From assembly GCA_019802505.1 (NCBI GenBank), contig JAFMOC010000045.1:310001-374000 (forward strand): 64,000 nt of DNA, in the 5' to 3' direction. Both the position numbers and the translations under genes were made by a program. Below are positions 31,207-43,869 of this stretch, in pieces. The stretch's first letter is position 1, and every line of letters starts with the position of its first letter. The notes beneath the pieces were generated by a model. The model searched no databases and was not told the DNA's origin. It was given only the letters and a program-made list of their open reading frames with translations. Source of the DNA: Corydoras sp. C115 (lineage: Eukaryota; Chordata; Actinopteri; Siluriformes; Callichthyidae).

Positions 31207-31319
31207 CTTTTGATGACCGTCTTAGTGCACCATGTGCTGCTCCACTACTTCACATCTGATTTATTTTCGGTTAACGTACCCTGCAAATATTTATTATTTG
31301 GTTTTGTATTTTAAAAAGG

Positions 31320-31654
31320 GGCGGCACGGTGGCTTAGTGGTCAGCACGGTTGCCTCTCAGCACTGTTCGAATCCCCATCTGGGTGGAGTTTCCATGTTCT
31401 CCCCGTGTCCACGTGGGTTTCCTCCGGGTTCTCCGGTTTCCTCCCACAGTCCAAAAACATGGATCAAGTCAATTGAGTTCTCCAAATTGCCCCATATAGA
31501 GTGTGTTTGTGTGAGTGAGTGTGTGCCCAGCGATATATTGTCCTGTCCTGGGTGTATTTGCCCAGCGCCCGAGACGTTCTCCCCTGGATGGACATGGGGA
31601 ACCCCCCCCACGACCCTAATAGAGGATAAAGCGGGAGCTAATGAATAAATGAAT
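31320..31654 (+). mobile_element. SINE, near full-length
   Basis: Small deletion between the A and B boxes (CACTGTTCGAATCC). Confidence 0.87.
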
Positions 31655-31659
31655 GTATA

Positions 31660-33186
31660 TAAAAAAAAAAAAAATCAACAATTTAACTGGAAATATACAA
31701 CATATTTAATTTACCGCCGCATACCGTTATTCGTATACAAACTGAAAACATTATCTTGTGTCATATTTCGTCAGTAACTCCTAAATGTGCAAGATAAAGA
31801 AAATAAATCATTTAGAGAATAAAAAAAAAAAAAAAAAAATCTATGAATTGGACCGAATGTGTCTATAGTTTTGCTTAAGACTATATGAACCCTGCATGTA
31901 GAGCACATTAATACTTATCTAAAGCCTAGAAGGTGAACTGTATGGCTAACAGAGGGACACGCACACCATTTCTTTTCTATTTATTGTCATAAAATTCTTT
32001 ATCTCTGTCGTGACAGATTGAGAGACTACCCAGGGATCGCTGGGTGCAACATGGGAACATACCGTGCCTTGAATGTCAATCCATTGCAGGGCATCCCTGG
32101 AGCTGGACCAGAATCAGCACTGCCTACTGTGCCATCCTGTTAACCACATGGGATTCAGCTATAGAAACGTCTATCAGGAAAAAGCACTGCAGGATGAATC
32201 GGTAAGTTCATTTTCCTCCCTGCATACCACCAACTAATAAAGGTTAGACTTCAAATCAAACAGAACCGATCATAATGTCTTTACTGTTGGTAAATAAGCA
32301 GGATGTCTCGATTTTATGATATATTTAATTCCGTAACGCAAGTCCAGGACTTGAGGACTACGCATGTTGTCTCCACAAAGATAGAGATACATTTTCATAA
32401 ATATTGTGCTTGATTTTATACACCTGTAACAATAAGACACCAATAAAACACCTGAATTCAATAAGAAGGTGTTTGTCCCAATATTTTTGCATGCAACATG
32501 TATGTATAACGAACCCACTAACCATTTAACTCCATGTTTTCAATCTCAGACATGTTTCATTACATTGCTTTGACACGAGGGGGCAGAATTTAGGGGAAAA
32601 ACAAACCCTCAGCTGTGTTCTAACTGGAGGCTGATTTGGTTTGTTTTATTATTATTATTTTTTTGTAAGATAACATTCGTGCCGCACTGAGATGAATATA
32701 TAGTATGTCATTAAATAAGTCAATACTATTTCTTTTTTTAATTCAGCAGCCGCAGTATAAAAGCTCTCTGTTACTGATTTTCTCACAGAGAATGTTGTGT
32801 TTTTGTTGCTTAAATATTAGATTTGATTCGATATTATCCTCAGTTCAAAAAAAAAAAAACACGACTGGATTTATTCAAAATCACGAATCCAGAACTGTGG
32901 GAATCTTTCATCCCGTTTCTATGCCGACGTAGTTTACATACGAAAACAATATAATGAGATTACCTGCCCGTTAATTAATCCAATTATATGAACGCCAATG
33001 TTCGGGGTCATTAAATGCTCGGTTAATGCCCCTTTGACGTTCATATACATACTAAAGTTAAAGTGTCTCATTATAAGCCTTTATTTGCTGCTGGTGCCCA
33101 GCCATGGGCCGATTCAAATCAAAGGCAAGTCTGCTGCTTTCTAATAATCTTTCAACTAAAAGCAGATATAAAGCTTTAAGGGAGCT

Positions 33187-33232
<46 letters not shown>

Positions 33233-34130
33233 ATCAGAACAAAGATGCTTACAGAGCTTTTATATGCGAATGAGGTGGCGGCTTGTTTGTGAATTCAAAC
33301 CCGATAAAACCTCAGTGCCATTGCTTGATCAAAGACGAGAAGGTAGACATAAAATCCTCCTTTCAAGTCATTACGTGTTAGCTGATTTGTCCATAATTGG
33401 TGGGTACACACAGCTGTACGGGTAAATAACAGGATACAGAGGAGCATATAAACATATTTGAGTCAGCGCCATGCTGAGTATGTGATGATGGCTAAATTGA
33501 TACACTTCCTTGTTGGAGGTCTTCCTTTAAAGGAGAGCTATCTTGTAAAATGTCATGGTATTTATCAGCCCAACTAAATGTCAGCCCGAGCTACCTTAAC
33601 TGACTCACTGACCTATGCACAGCATAGATTTTTATTTATAATAGTGAAAGATGTCCGTGTGCCTATCCAAATGTTAAAACAGAAAACATTAATGACGCAA
33701 ATGTTACATTATGTCTCTTTAATTTAAATGCCAGAACGAGTAATAAAGAATTCCGCTGAATAACCTTTAATTGGGGGTATGATGCTGCAGAAACACAAGG
33801 CAATACTTCAATACGCTTTGAGTATATCCAGCCGACTTCTAATAGCTGACATTTTATGTGATTTTTCCCAAGCAGCTCTATTTATGTCACTAATGATCGT
33901 CAGTGCTGGAAGCTTTTCCTTTTAAGACCTATAACTCTGTGTCGCTGAAATCATGATTTATAAGCTTCTGCATGACAAACGCGCCACAGACAGTGACAGT
34001 GCATTCCTACTTTGGCTTTGAACACATCTGAAATTATACAGTATAAATATTTTTTCTAAACAACAAATCAGTGGTCAGAAATTAAGTAAAACAAAAAGTT
34101 TTGTACGTACTTCTCTTCGATTTTTTTTTT
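31660..34130. other. gene-free AT-rich stretch, possible regulatory DNA at 33060-34020
   Basis: No exon. 33060-33180 and 33240-34020 are free of young repeats, with stretches such as GTCCATAATTGGTGGG and many TAAT cores. Functional status is inference. Confidence 0.35.
33197..33231. repeat. A-homopolymer, about 35 bp
   Basis: Longest A-run in the window. Others are near 17127-17148 and 28424-28456, with T-runs near 27957 and 56593. Confidence 0.9.
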
Positions 34131-34153
34131 ATTCCCGAGTAATACTTAATGGG

Positions 34154-34463
34154 GGCGGCACGGTGGCTTAGTAGTTTAGCACGTTCTCCTCTCAGTGCTA
34201 GAGGTTCCCGGTTCGAATCCCCATCTGGGTGGAGTTTCCATGTCCTCCCCGTGTCCTCCGGGTTCTCCGGTTTCCTCCCACAGTCCAAAAACATGGATCA
34301 AGTCAATTGAGTTCTCCAAATTGCCCCATGTAGAGTGTGAGTGTGTGTGAGTGAGTGTGTGCCCAGCGATGGATTGCGCCCTGTCCTGGGTATGGGGAAT
34401 GGGGCATGGGGAACCCCCCCCCCCCGCGACCCTATGGATAAAGCGGGAGATAATGAATGAATG
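34154..34463 (+). mobile_element. SINE with internal deletions
   Basis: ATACTTAATGGG precedes it (34142-34153) and follows it (34464-34475). Parts of the CCCAGCGCCCGA region are missing. Confidence 0.86.
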
Positions 34464-34502
34464 ATACTTAATGGGTTAAGAAAAATGAAATTCCGATGAT
34501 AT

Positions 34503-34590
34503 TTCGAATCCCTATCTGGATGGAGGTCCCATGTTCTCCTTGTGTCCACGTGGGTTTCCTCCGGGATCTCCGGTTACTTCCCACAAGCCA
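34503..34590 (+). mobile_element. SINE fragment
   Basis: B-box onward (TTCGAATCCCTATCTGG to CTTCCCACA), cut at both ends. Confidence 0.7.
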
Positions 34591-34729
34591 GTGGTTTGTT
34601 ATCAGTCCAATTAAAGTTCCATATTTTGCAAATCATTCGTTTTAGTTTTTTTTTTTTTTGTAAACACAGACAAACGTACTAAAAACACATCCCCATCTCA
34701 TTGAATTCAGGTGTATTTAGGTTTCACTG

Positions 34730-35130
34730 GTGCGTTATGGTCACTTTAAAGGAACCGTTCTGTAACAGACCCGTTTTGATTTGAGCGTGACTGCACGTCG
34801 TTTCGGAACGACACGGTTGGGTAAATTTGCTGAGTTGAAAAGACGTTGACCAGCCCACACGGAACCTTGACTTCAACCCCACTGAACAAATTTGGACTAA
34901 ACTAGAACAAAGATTGCAAGTCAGGCCCTTTTGTCCAATAGCAGTGTCCGACCTAACACACGTTGTTCTGGATGAAGGGACACGAATTCCCACAAACACA
35001 CTTTAAAACCCTGTGAGGAGATTTTACCATGGAATAAAAGCTATTATAGCTTCACGTATTGGAACCGCCTTAGAATGGGATGCTGCACACGTTTCTGTAA
35101 GTGTCCCAATGTCCCGATACATGTTCATGA
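34730..35130 (+). mobile_element. Tc1-like transposon relic
   Basis: Decayed 3' part of a Tc1-type transposase region (GACCAGCCCACACGGAACC, ACTTCAACCCCACTGAACA), ending in GTGTCCCAATGTCCCG like the usual Tc1-relic terminus. Frames are broken. Confidence 0.5.
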
Positions 35131-35139
35131 AGTGTGTGG

Positions 35140-38100
35140 ATTTATTTTAGAATATTTTAGTACAGCCCTTCAACCAAGAAGAGCTGATTGTTACCCATTT
35201 TGAATAATCTGAATTCATTTTTTTTGGTTACTTTTTCTAATGGAACATGGTGTATTACTACTGGATTAGTAGTCAACAAGCATGCTGATGTAGTTGACAT
35301 GCACTAAGATGGATTAACAAGACAATCAATAGGCTTTGATCTGAATCTGACTAAGAACTTAATCTTGAGATCTTTACTTTTGCTTGTGGTGTTTTATCGG
35401 TTCTGGACCTGCTGCCGTCACTTCCCGGTCTCTGGTCTGATCACGAGTGGACGAATCGTGTCAAATCACTACCAAAGACTTTTCTGTTAGGCTTCTCCTT
35501 GCACACGGGGTCTCAGTGGGTTCTCCGAAGCGTTCAGACTTTCAAATGAGGATGTGCTCGGGTTGCTATCTAAGCTGGCGCGTCAGAAAGTTTGCTTTGA
35601 TTTGGCAGATCATCACACATGCTCAGAGGCAGAAATCAGAGATTGTTGTCCTCCGTCCTTCAGATGTCTCATTTGATCTCTGCCTGCCCGGCTCCCATAA
35701 GTTAATCCATGCTGCAAGTCTTCCCGTGCCCGCTGTTCCCCCCCCTCTGCATGGCGCGCCTCGGTGCCGCCCTATCACCAACCTGACTCCTCCACTGCCA
35801 CTCTTTGATTTCTTTAATCTCCCGTTTCGGAGGCTACAAAATACACTGACCAAAACTCCTGGCTGCTTATCTGACAGTAGAGCAGGTAAAGCTTCAGAGC
35901 CTCAGCCCTCTCGCATCATCACGACTGTAACCAGAGCTCGACATTTCCGTAACGCGCCATAAAGGAGCGCCGAATTCGTCATCGGGCGGAGAGCCGAGGC
36001 TCAGATCGCAGACAGTTTGATTTGAGATTTTATCAAGTAAATGTGATCTGATCATCCGGAACAGTGGACGGTCAGTCATCAATCAGCTTTAACACTCCGG
36101 TCTCAGTCCCATTACATGCTTCCTTGATTCATATTTAATGCAACTGAAGACTGAAAAAAAAATAGTCGATCCAATTTCCTGGTCTCTTCAGAAATCCTCC
36201 ACCTCCCTAACTATGAATAAATATCCAAAATGATAGACATTCCGCCCTCAAGATCTTTATTATTTGTGCAAAATTCCTGTCACTCCAGCTCATGCATGTT
36301 GGACTGTGAGATTTGAATACGGTCTGTCTGAAATATTCCCGATCCCCCTCATAATCTTACATTATTACAGTTTCAAACAGCTGAATGCAGAATATATTGC
36401 GATAATGATGAATTGCACGGTCATCTCGGTAACAAGGCGTTATTAGATCGGCTTGACAGACAGATCTTTCCTATACATCCGAATGAAGACAAATATAGGC
36501 GGGGGAAAAGAGGGGCCTGAATATATATAAGGTAATAAGAGCTGCGGTAAAGGCACATCAGGTCTGGTGGCTTTCAGCCATCAGCTGTCTGAATGGAAAT
36601 CAGGTTTTGTTATTACAAGTGCATACTTCAGTAGAACTGGGGAGTCTGCCTCACCGATGCAGTGCTTAGAAAAGAGGCACTCATTCAAGCAGCACCAGAA
36701 TTCCAAGCACAAAGATGGAATCAGCTTTGTCTAGAATTATTAAGGAAATCTGCATTTTAATTAAAGTATGTCGCCAAAAAAAAAAAAAAAAAATCATTTC
36801 TGAGTTTATTTTAAGGTTCGTCTGCATTTACGTTACATCACATCATCTCACAGACATCATTATAGAACTGCGACTTGTATAGATTCTAATTTAATAGTTG
36901 GGTTCAGTCATGATGCAGCATCCCCCGAGCAATGAGAGTTTAGAGCCCACAGTGGAAAAATTTTGGTGGACTCAACCCAACCTTAAGATACTACCACATG
37001 CTTAAGAAGAACCTTTGGTTTCCTTAAAGTCGTCATTTTAAAGCCTTGTGGGAAAAACGTGCCGATAATTCACGTCCGTCTGATCTAAAAAACAAACTGC
37101 CGATGACCGATATCAAAACGCACGATGGACAGATGTTTAAAAATACTCAAGACAGGTTATAATTAAGATAAAAAAAAAAAATGTAAGTAGTACTTCCAAA
37201 ATGTCTGAGTTGATGGTAAATTTAGTTGGAAATTTGCAGAAGATTAGATTAACGAGAGTGACCACTTTTACGATACGAGGTTATCTGCAGGTGTAATGCA
37301 TAGGTGTCCCAGTACTTTTGTGTACCTGTATATTTTAATTGACAGCAAATCTTAATATTCCATGAGCCGGGACGCCCCTCATGTCGGTGTGTTCACCTCT
37401 TCAAACCGGGCAACAGCACCGAGTGCCTCGTTCAGCAAGGCATCTTTTGATGGAGCAAAGAATGCAATTCTAATTTGCTCTTGCACATCTGAGGGCCTAC
37501 ACGCCCGTTCCAAGGAATAATTCAGCAGCTCGGAAGATGCATGCCTTGCTTTGGGACACGCTTCTCCAGCTCGTTCCATTCCCACCACCACTCCTCTCCT
37601 TAACAACATGAAAATGAAGAAGTGAGCAGCATGAGAAGGCAACCCTCCAGCAGACCTGATAATTACCGCGAGCCGAGAGTGCGAGGGCCATTACAGCCCT
37701 GTCCGTCACCTTGCTCCAGTACTGTACATTTCCTGTGCGGTTAAAAATGAAGAAGCTACAGGCATTCGAATTTGTAGCTCACAGTGTCAGGTTCTCTTAC
37801 GCCGGAGCAGCTGCCCAACAGAATCACTCCAATTTAAAATGCGCATCAGCCAAACTAATCTATACTTCTAAATCGCTATTCTTGGAGATTCTGTATTCTA
37901 CTGTGTTACCTACGTCTTTTCACGTAGAGAACTTTCTGGGTTCCTAGATAGAACCTACAAGGTCTCTCCGGTGGGGTGTTTACATGTTCTCCCCATGTCT
38001 GCATGGGTCGCTTTAATGAGCTCCAGCTTCCTCTCACAGTCCGAAGAGGTAATACAAAATCATTCCAAGTCTGAACATCGATGTGTTTGTTTCTTTGGTT

Positions 38101-41100
38101 GCCATGCGGTGGGCTGATGACCTCTTCGGGGTCTTTCCTTCCTTAGCACTGGGATAGCCCTCACCTCCCACCCCCCCCCCCATCAGGGTGACTACTTTAG
38201 AAACTAAAGGAATGAATAAAATATACATTATGTAATGACTTCTACAAGAGCATTTTGTCCACTAGGGGCACAAGGCTTCCACACAGCTCGACCTTTATGA
38301 GCTTTGCTTTATTCATTGTGATCGTAATGTCATTGGTACAGGAATGGGCCTTCCCCAAACTGCTTAGAGGCACACGGTATTTTTGAAATGCATGCTGTGA
38401 AGATTTAACAAAAAAAAAAAAACAAACATAAAAAACAGTTTGATAATTAAGTGCAGTGTAATTAAGTCGTTATGTGGTTTGTTAGGAGTATTTTCATCTC
38501 TTTAGTTATACATTATTTAAATGTAATATATTAAGAGTCCACATGATCGTATTGGTTTTTTTTTTCTTCTTCTTCTTCAACTCACCACTCGCTGGATCCG
38601 CTGTGTGAAGTACAATAAGCATAATGAAATCAAGAATTTCTTTTCATTTACCCTTGAAATGATGCAAATCCCCTTCATGTGAACAAAGGGACCATTCATT
38701 TGGAAATAGACGTCCTTAATTATCACTTAAATTGTTTGACATGGGACTCAACCCTGTAATTATTCCTCATAAATAATGACAGATTTATGTGTTTTTCTCT
38801 TGTTATTAATAATTAAGGGGCCTAATTTTAATGCAGAAATGTGTGGGTGGCTACTTTAGGATTATTTAAATATTAATCCAGCATCGTGGACCGTTCGGCG
38901 TCCCGGTGGGTTCATACAAAAGTCTAATAATCATCTAGTTCGCATGTAAATTTATTTTTATTACCGTAAAATGAAGTTAATCGCTCACATCATGTGCCTG
39001 GGCTTCCTGTTTTGATACAAATTAAATATTCGAGAAAAATAAAACCTAAAAAAAAAAAAAGAGTTATTTTGCTGTCATGTACCGATGTTTTTAGTATATT
39101 TTGTTGTCAGTTTCCTCTTTACTGCAAAAGATTTTTACCTAAATTTGAAGTGTATCTGGGGATTTTAAAGCCCATTCATCCAGGAGAACACTGATCATCC
39201 AGGTCTGACACTAATGTTGGATAAGGGGAGCTGGTTTTCAATCTTCATTATCGTTATGAGGTCAAGGGCTTTGTGCTGGGACAGGTTCTAGCAACCCCTA
39301 AATAAGTGTCCCTGGAATAAGTGTCCTTGATAAGAATAGTATGTTTGTCACGGTGGCTCAGGGGTGTTTTGATATAATTATTATTTTATTATTAACACAA
39401 TTCATTAGTAAAAGCTTTAAAAAACGCTCTACTTAACTTAAACTGACAATTTACCAGAAACCACAGGTATCTAGTAAACATATAAAGACTAATATTTATA
39501 TAGAAAAAAAACCCCAGCTGCAATAGTTCAAATATGTTACTTATTTTTTTTTTTTTTTACAAAAGTTACTAAGAGCTTCCTAAATAATCTGTAAACCAGC
39601 GAGAGCCGTCTGTCTGTTAAAGCCATTGAACCAGAAATGGTGCAGATGTTCTCCCGTTCTTCGTACTTGACTCTGAAAGCCTCCAAAATACAAGAGTCCT
39701 ATTTTACAAGCCTGTTAAAATAATCCGATCCTTTCCATCAGGTCGTAAATGCTGCTCAATGACTCCAAGTTTATGTCCTTCCGCCCCACCGCCCCCCCCC
39801 CCCCCCCCCCCCCCAAAATGCAGTGTCTCCCAAGCTATCGGAGAGCAGATACTTCTTCGCCAACACTGACAGATGTGTGAGCTGAAATTTGATGTGTCTC
39901 ATGTTTTACTCATCGTATTCATTTTCCACTAGAGAGTAACGGTGTGCAGCTCCATATGTCCCTGCTCACACCAAACAGTGCTTGGAAACTGCACTTGCAT
40001 GATGCAAGATGAAGGAAATACACACAGCTCATTATTTTTTTTAACCATTAACTATCCATGCAGGAGGTCATTGTGATTTGCTTCTGTTGGAAAGTTAGGC
40101 AGAACAATACCCAGCGCGGAGCGGCGATGAGTTCATGGCGGGGGATAAAAGGAAGAAGAAGAAGAAAGAAAAACAAATAAAATAAATAAATCAGGTCCGT
40201 CTCCTCACTCTCCAAACGAGGAGGAATTAGCGAGGAGCAGCGGCGCGTTATTAAACGGGCTTTCAGAATGAGCTTCCTGCCGGCGTGCACCCCAAGCGGA
40301 GGGCTGAATGGATTCTCTGTGACAATGTTAAGAAAGCACTCTCAGTCTCTCTGCCTACCTGACAAATTGTACTGCACATGTGGAGATTACCGTGCATCAA
40401 AGAGGCTTTGCCAACCACTTTAGGGTGTACACCACTGGCACTGACACGGCGCAGACCGGGCGGCTGCGGCACGGCCACCCGTGAAAATACTTCTGCCGGC
40501 GTCGTGAGTCGGGAAAAAGAGTCAGCGTGTTCAGATATGCAGGTGTTCCAGGCAGATAATGTGACTCAATATAGTGCCAATTTTGGGGAATCAAAATGCG
40601 CTCAATGCTCCGAGTCATTTAAGGTCATTTTGTAATTGACTTGCCCCTGTCAATATGTGGGATACAGTACGGCTGGCATGATATGCCGATAGCAGATTTA
40701 CTGCAGTGTTGAACTGTGTGTGTATCGTCAACATGCTGGGTTTATGTAAAGCCTGCAGAAATATGAGATTTACTCAACAGACTATGGCATCGCTGGCTTA
40801 ATAAAGTCATCTCAGCATTTATTATTATTTTTTTTTTTTTACACTTTCTGTTGGCTGGTGGGACGTTCTTAATCCCTAAATTGGATTATGCAACATATCT
40901 CTGAATACAATTCAAATGAAAGAAAATAGAGCCGTTCGTGTTTCTTGCCTGGAAAAACTGACTCCTATCCCATCTCGTCTACTTTACTCTGACTTTTTAT
41001 TAAATCTTTATCCTTCTTTTTTTTTATAATATATTTTTATTGGGGGGGAAAAAAAAGACAACATGCTTACAACCACAATAACAATTAACATATTCCTCTT

Positions 41101-41570
41101 TTTCTCTTTAAACAAACTACCCCCCCCCCCCCACACACACACACAATCTTTATTCTTTCTGATGACTTTTTTTTTTTTTTTTTTCCACCCAAGCCTTTCA
41201 TTGACAGGAAATGCGATCGAAATATTTACAAACAGGTCATTTCTACTGCTGATTTCATTCATGTGCTTGGAAATAAATAGTGTTATTTTGGTTTGCGTTG
41301 TTTAATCTCAGGTCCGGAATTTTAGGAGCTCATCAAAGGGAGATTTGAACCATCGATCGTCCCGTACTCCACCATCTGAATCAGTAAGTCTCCATCTGCC
41401 CCAGTTTTGTGTTGGTTACATAACCTGCAAGCTGATCTGCTTTTTTAAAAACTGGTTCATTAACTTGTTCAGTAGCCAAATTAAATAAATCTACAAAGGA
41501 GAGATGGATGGATGGATGGATGGTGAGGGGGTGAGATAGTGGGTGGGTGGAATGATTAATGGATGCTGAA
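35140..41570. other. long gene-free, almost SINE-free stretch
   Basis: 6.4 kb with only one old SINE fragment (37965-38045) and simple repeats, including a C-run of about 29 at 39786-39814. No supported exon. 36080-36760 and 38600-38900 are the best regulatory candidates; the latter has octamer ATGCAAAT near 38655 and many ATTA cores. Confidence 0.35.
37965..38045 (+). mobile_element. old SINE fragment
   Basis: CATGTTCTCCCCATGTCTGC and CCTCTCACAGTCCGAAG match the SINE body. Confidence 0.5.
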
Positions 41571-41572
41571 TG

Positions 41573-41650
41573 GATTAGTGGTGTAGTGGTTAGCACGTCC
41601 GCCTCTCAGCGCTGGGGATCCAGGTTTGAATCCCGATCTGGGTGCTGGTT
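41573..41650 (+). mobile_element. SINE head fragment
   Basis: A-box GTAGTGGTTAGC and B-box GGTTTGAATCCC only. It lies beside a (GGAT)n tract at 41504-41523. Confidence 0.6.
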
Positions 41651-41699
41651 TAATGGAAGGTGGCTGAATGTATGGCAACCCAATAACGAGTGGATGGAA

Positions 41700-43080
41700 G
41701 GATTGCGGACAGATGGATGGTCTTCATGTAGAACGCTTTGAAAACACTCATGTAACATCCGTACATCTCCTTTAACACGTTTTTGAATAACTTATTAATC
41801 ATGTATTGGTACATAAATAGATCTTCTTGTCCAGTCCGAGTATTATTTCATACTTCCGGACACATTCATCATCCTCACCTCTAATCTCATCTCTTCTCGA
41901 CTGAGAGGAGTCATTAGAGCACATACTTCTGAAAGTCTGAATAATTCATCAAAGTCTTCATTTAAAAAAAAAAAAAAAAACAACCCAAAAGATGCCTGGA
42001 ATGTTGTTAGCTAATAAGAAAAGAAGAGTCCAGAGTCTTAGACTGCTGCGTGCAGAGGCCCTCCGAAATAATATGCAACAAAAGTGGATCTTTGTGGAAT
42101 CTTTCATTCCAGCTATTTTGCAGATCCGTGCCTGGTATACGGATGAAGAGTGCCGTAGGGAAGATCTTTCAGCCGCCTGCTTTAATAACATAAAAATAAA
42201 TGAATGCATAGAATACTTACATATGTCTCATTAGTTTAGCTTTTCCAAACACGGCGCGATCGAGCGCGATGTGGTGCAAACAGTAAAATAGAAGTTCTGC
42301 CTAATGAGCAAACTGGCAGTTAAAGAATCATGAGCTGCTAAGATACTTGGGAAAACTCTAAATAATGAAATGTTTGCAGGGAGATGCAATTTTGATTCAG
42401 ACTTGAAGAAAGAAAGAGGGAAAGAGGGAAAAAAAAAAAAAAAAAAAATACCCCGTTCACCGTGCGACCCCAGTGGAAATGGGGTGGAGTGCTTACCGCG
42501 TAGACGGTAGACTTAAAGAAACATGTCTTTACTGAAAGACATAAAAAATCCATTACGATTGATTTAGTTTAATGAAATGGAGCTGTAAGTAAAGCCTCTA
42601 ATAACAGATGCAAACTCGAATGAGTCGAGTTTCCATTCGCGCATCATTTTGAAAGTCCTGGGGGAGCGGGAACAGAAATTATTCATCAAAAACAGATATT
42701 TAAAAACCTAAGTGAATACAGATTTGCCGGGATTCAGCACATTTCTTCGGTTACCTTGTTTATATGAAAGAGGCTTTGGTTGAAGTTGCTTCTGCATCAG
42801 TTTAAATTAATTTATACAGCCTCGCCAAATGTTTATTTGATCGTAAAGCTCCGGTCGCTGCTCCGTTCCGAATAAGTGACAGCTGGACTCGACTTCATTC
42901 CTCAAGTGCAAACACAGAGCGAGGGAGCGAGTGAGAGAGCGAGAGAGAGAAATCACATCGGCTCAGACATCAGACATCAGACCCTCCATGTTAGTTACAG
43001 GTTGTAAGGTGCATTATAGGTTTGTTAAATACTCAATTCTGATTGGTCAGACTGGGCATTTGGTGGTCAGTTGTGACTGT
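41700..43080. other. gene-free stretch
   Basis: An 80-codon open frame at 41992-42231 has balanced composition but no family resemblance or splice support. Purine-rich GAGC tract near 42918-42950. Otherwise nothing. Confidence 0.3.
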
Positions 43081-43086
43081 ACATCA

Positions 43087-43178
43087 TTCATTCATTCATT
43101 CATTATCTCCCGCTTTATCCTCTATTAGGGTCGCGGTGGGGTTCCCCATGCCCATCCAGGGGAGAACGTTTTGCTGGT
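43087..43178 (-). mobile_element. SINE, extreme 5' truncation (92 bp)
   Basis: Only the tail is present. CTGTACATCA at 43077-43086 and 43179-43188 is the target duplication. Confidence 0.85.
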
Positions 43179-43372
43179 CTGTACATCAAAGCTTTACTAT
43201 AACACACTGCAATAGAATTTAAATAACAAGTAAATTAGGTGGGAAGGGTTCCTAATGTGGACCCCAGTCAACCAAAAATGGCTCTGTCTGGGTTCAGCAG
43301 CTTAAAGTGAGTGAATGAAGGAACTATAAGTGCATTAGTGGTTTTAACTCTGTTATCTAACCAGCTCGTTCT

Positions 43373-43535
43373 GGGGGCAGTGGTAGGCTTGTGGTTAATG
43401 AAGAAGCCTTGTGACCTGAAGGTCCATGGTTCGATTCCTGATCCCACCAATTACTACGGATGAAGTGCCCTTAGGCAAGGCACCTAACTGCAATTAATCC
43501 CCGGGCGTCGTGTACAGGGCTGCCCACTGCTCCGG

Positions 43536-43583
<48 letters not shown>

Positions 43584-43640
43584 CACTGTATGGATGGGCT
43601 AAATGTGGAGGACTAATTCCTCTGTGTGTGAGCACTGTAG
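43373..43640 (+). mobile_element. third SINE family with internal (TG)n
   Basis: Head with B-box GGTTCGATTCC, then GGGCTGCCCACTGCTCCGGG, (TG)n from about 43540 to 43580, and TGGGCTAAATGTGGAGGA. This is a common fish tRNA-derived SINE layout. Confidence 0.7.
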
Positions 43641-43826
43641 GCACAATAGATCCCTTTATCATGTTCTCTATTAAAGGTTCCATGTGCAACATGATGATTA
43701 ATTCATTTGAAGGTGTGAATGAGTGCGTGATGTTCTGCAGTGGTTCTAGACACGGCGCAGGTCTAAAACAAAACAAAAAAAAAAACCCTGTAGATTAATA
43801 AAGTAACTTTATTACATCGCATCTCT

Positions 43827-43860
43827 CTCTCTCTCTCTCTCTCTCGCTCTCTCTCGCTCC
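43827..43860. repeat. (TC)n microsatellite
   Basis: CT/CTCG dinucleotide tract, slightly interrupted by TCGC. Confidence 0.85.
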
Positions 43861-43869
43861 TCTTGTTTT

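Noticed and set aside
35447..35962. 171-codon open frame, the longest in the desert
   Set aside because: No recognisable domain, and nothing in codon use or splice context supports it; chance open frame in mixed-composition DNA.
41992..42234. 80-codon frame with balanced composition
   Set aside because: No family match and no splice or start context; kept only as part of a gene-free region.
43375..43600. Possible second tRNA gene with B-box GGTTCGATTCC
   Set aside because: It is the head of a third SINE family with an internal (TG)n tract.
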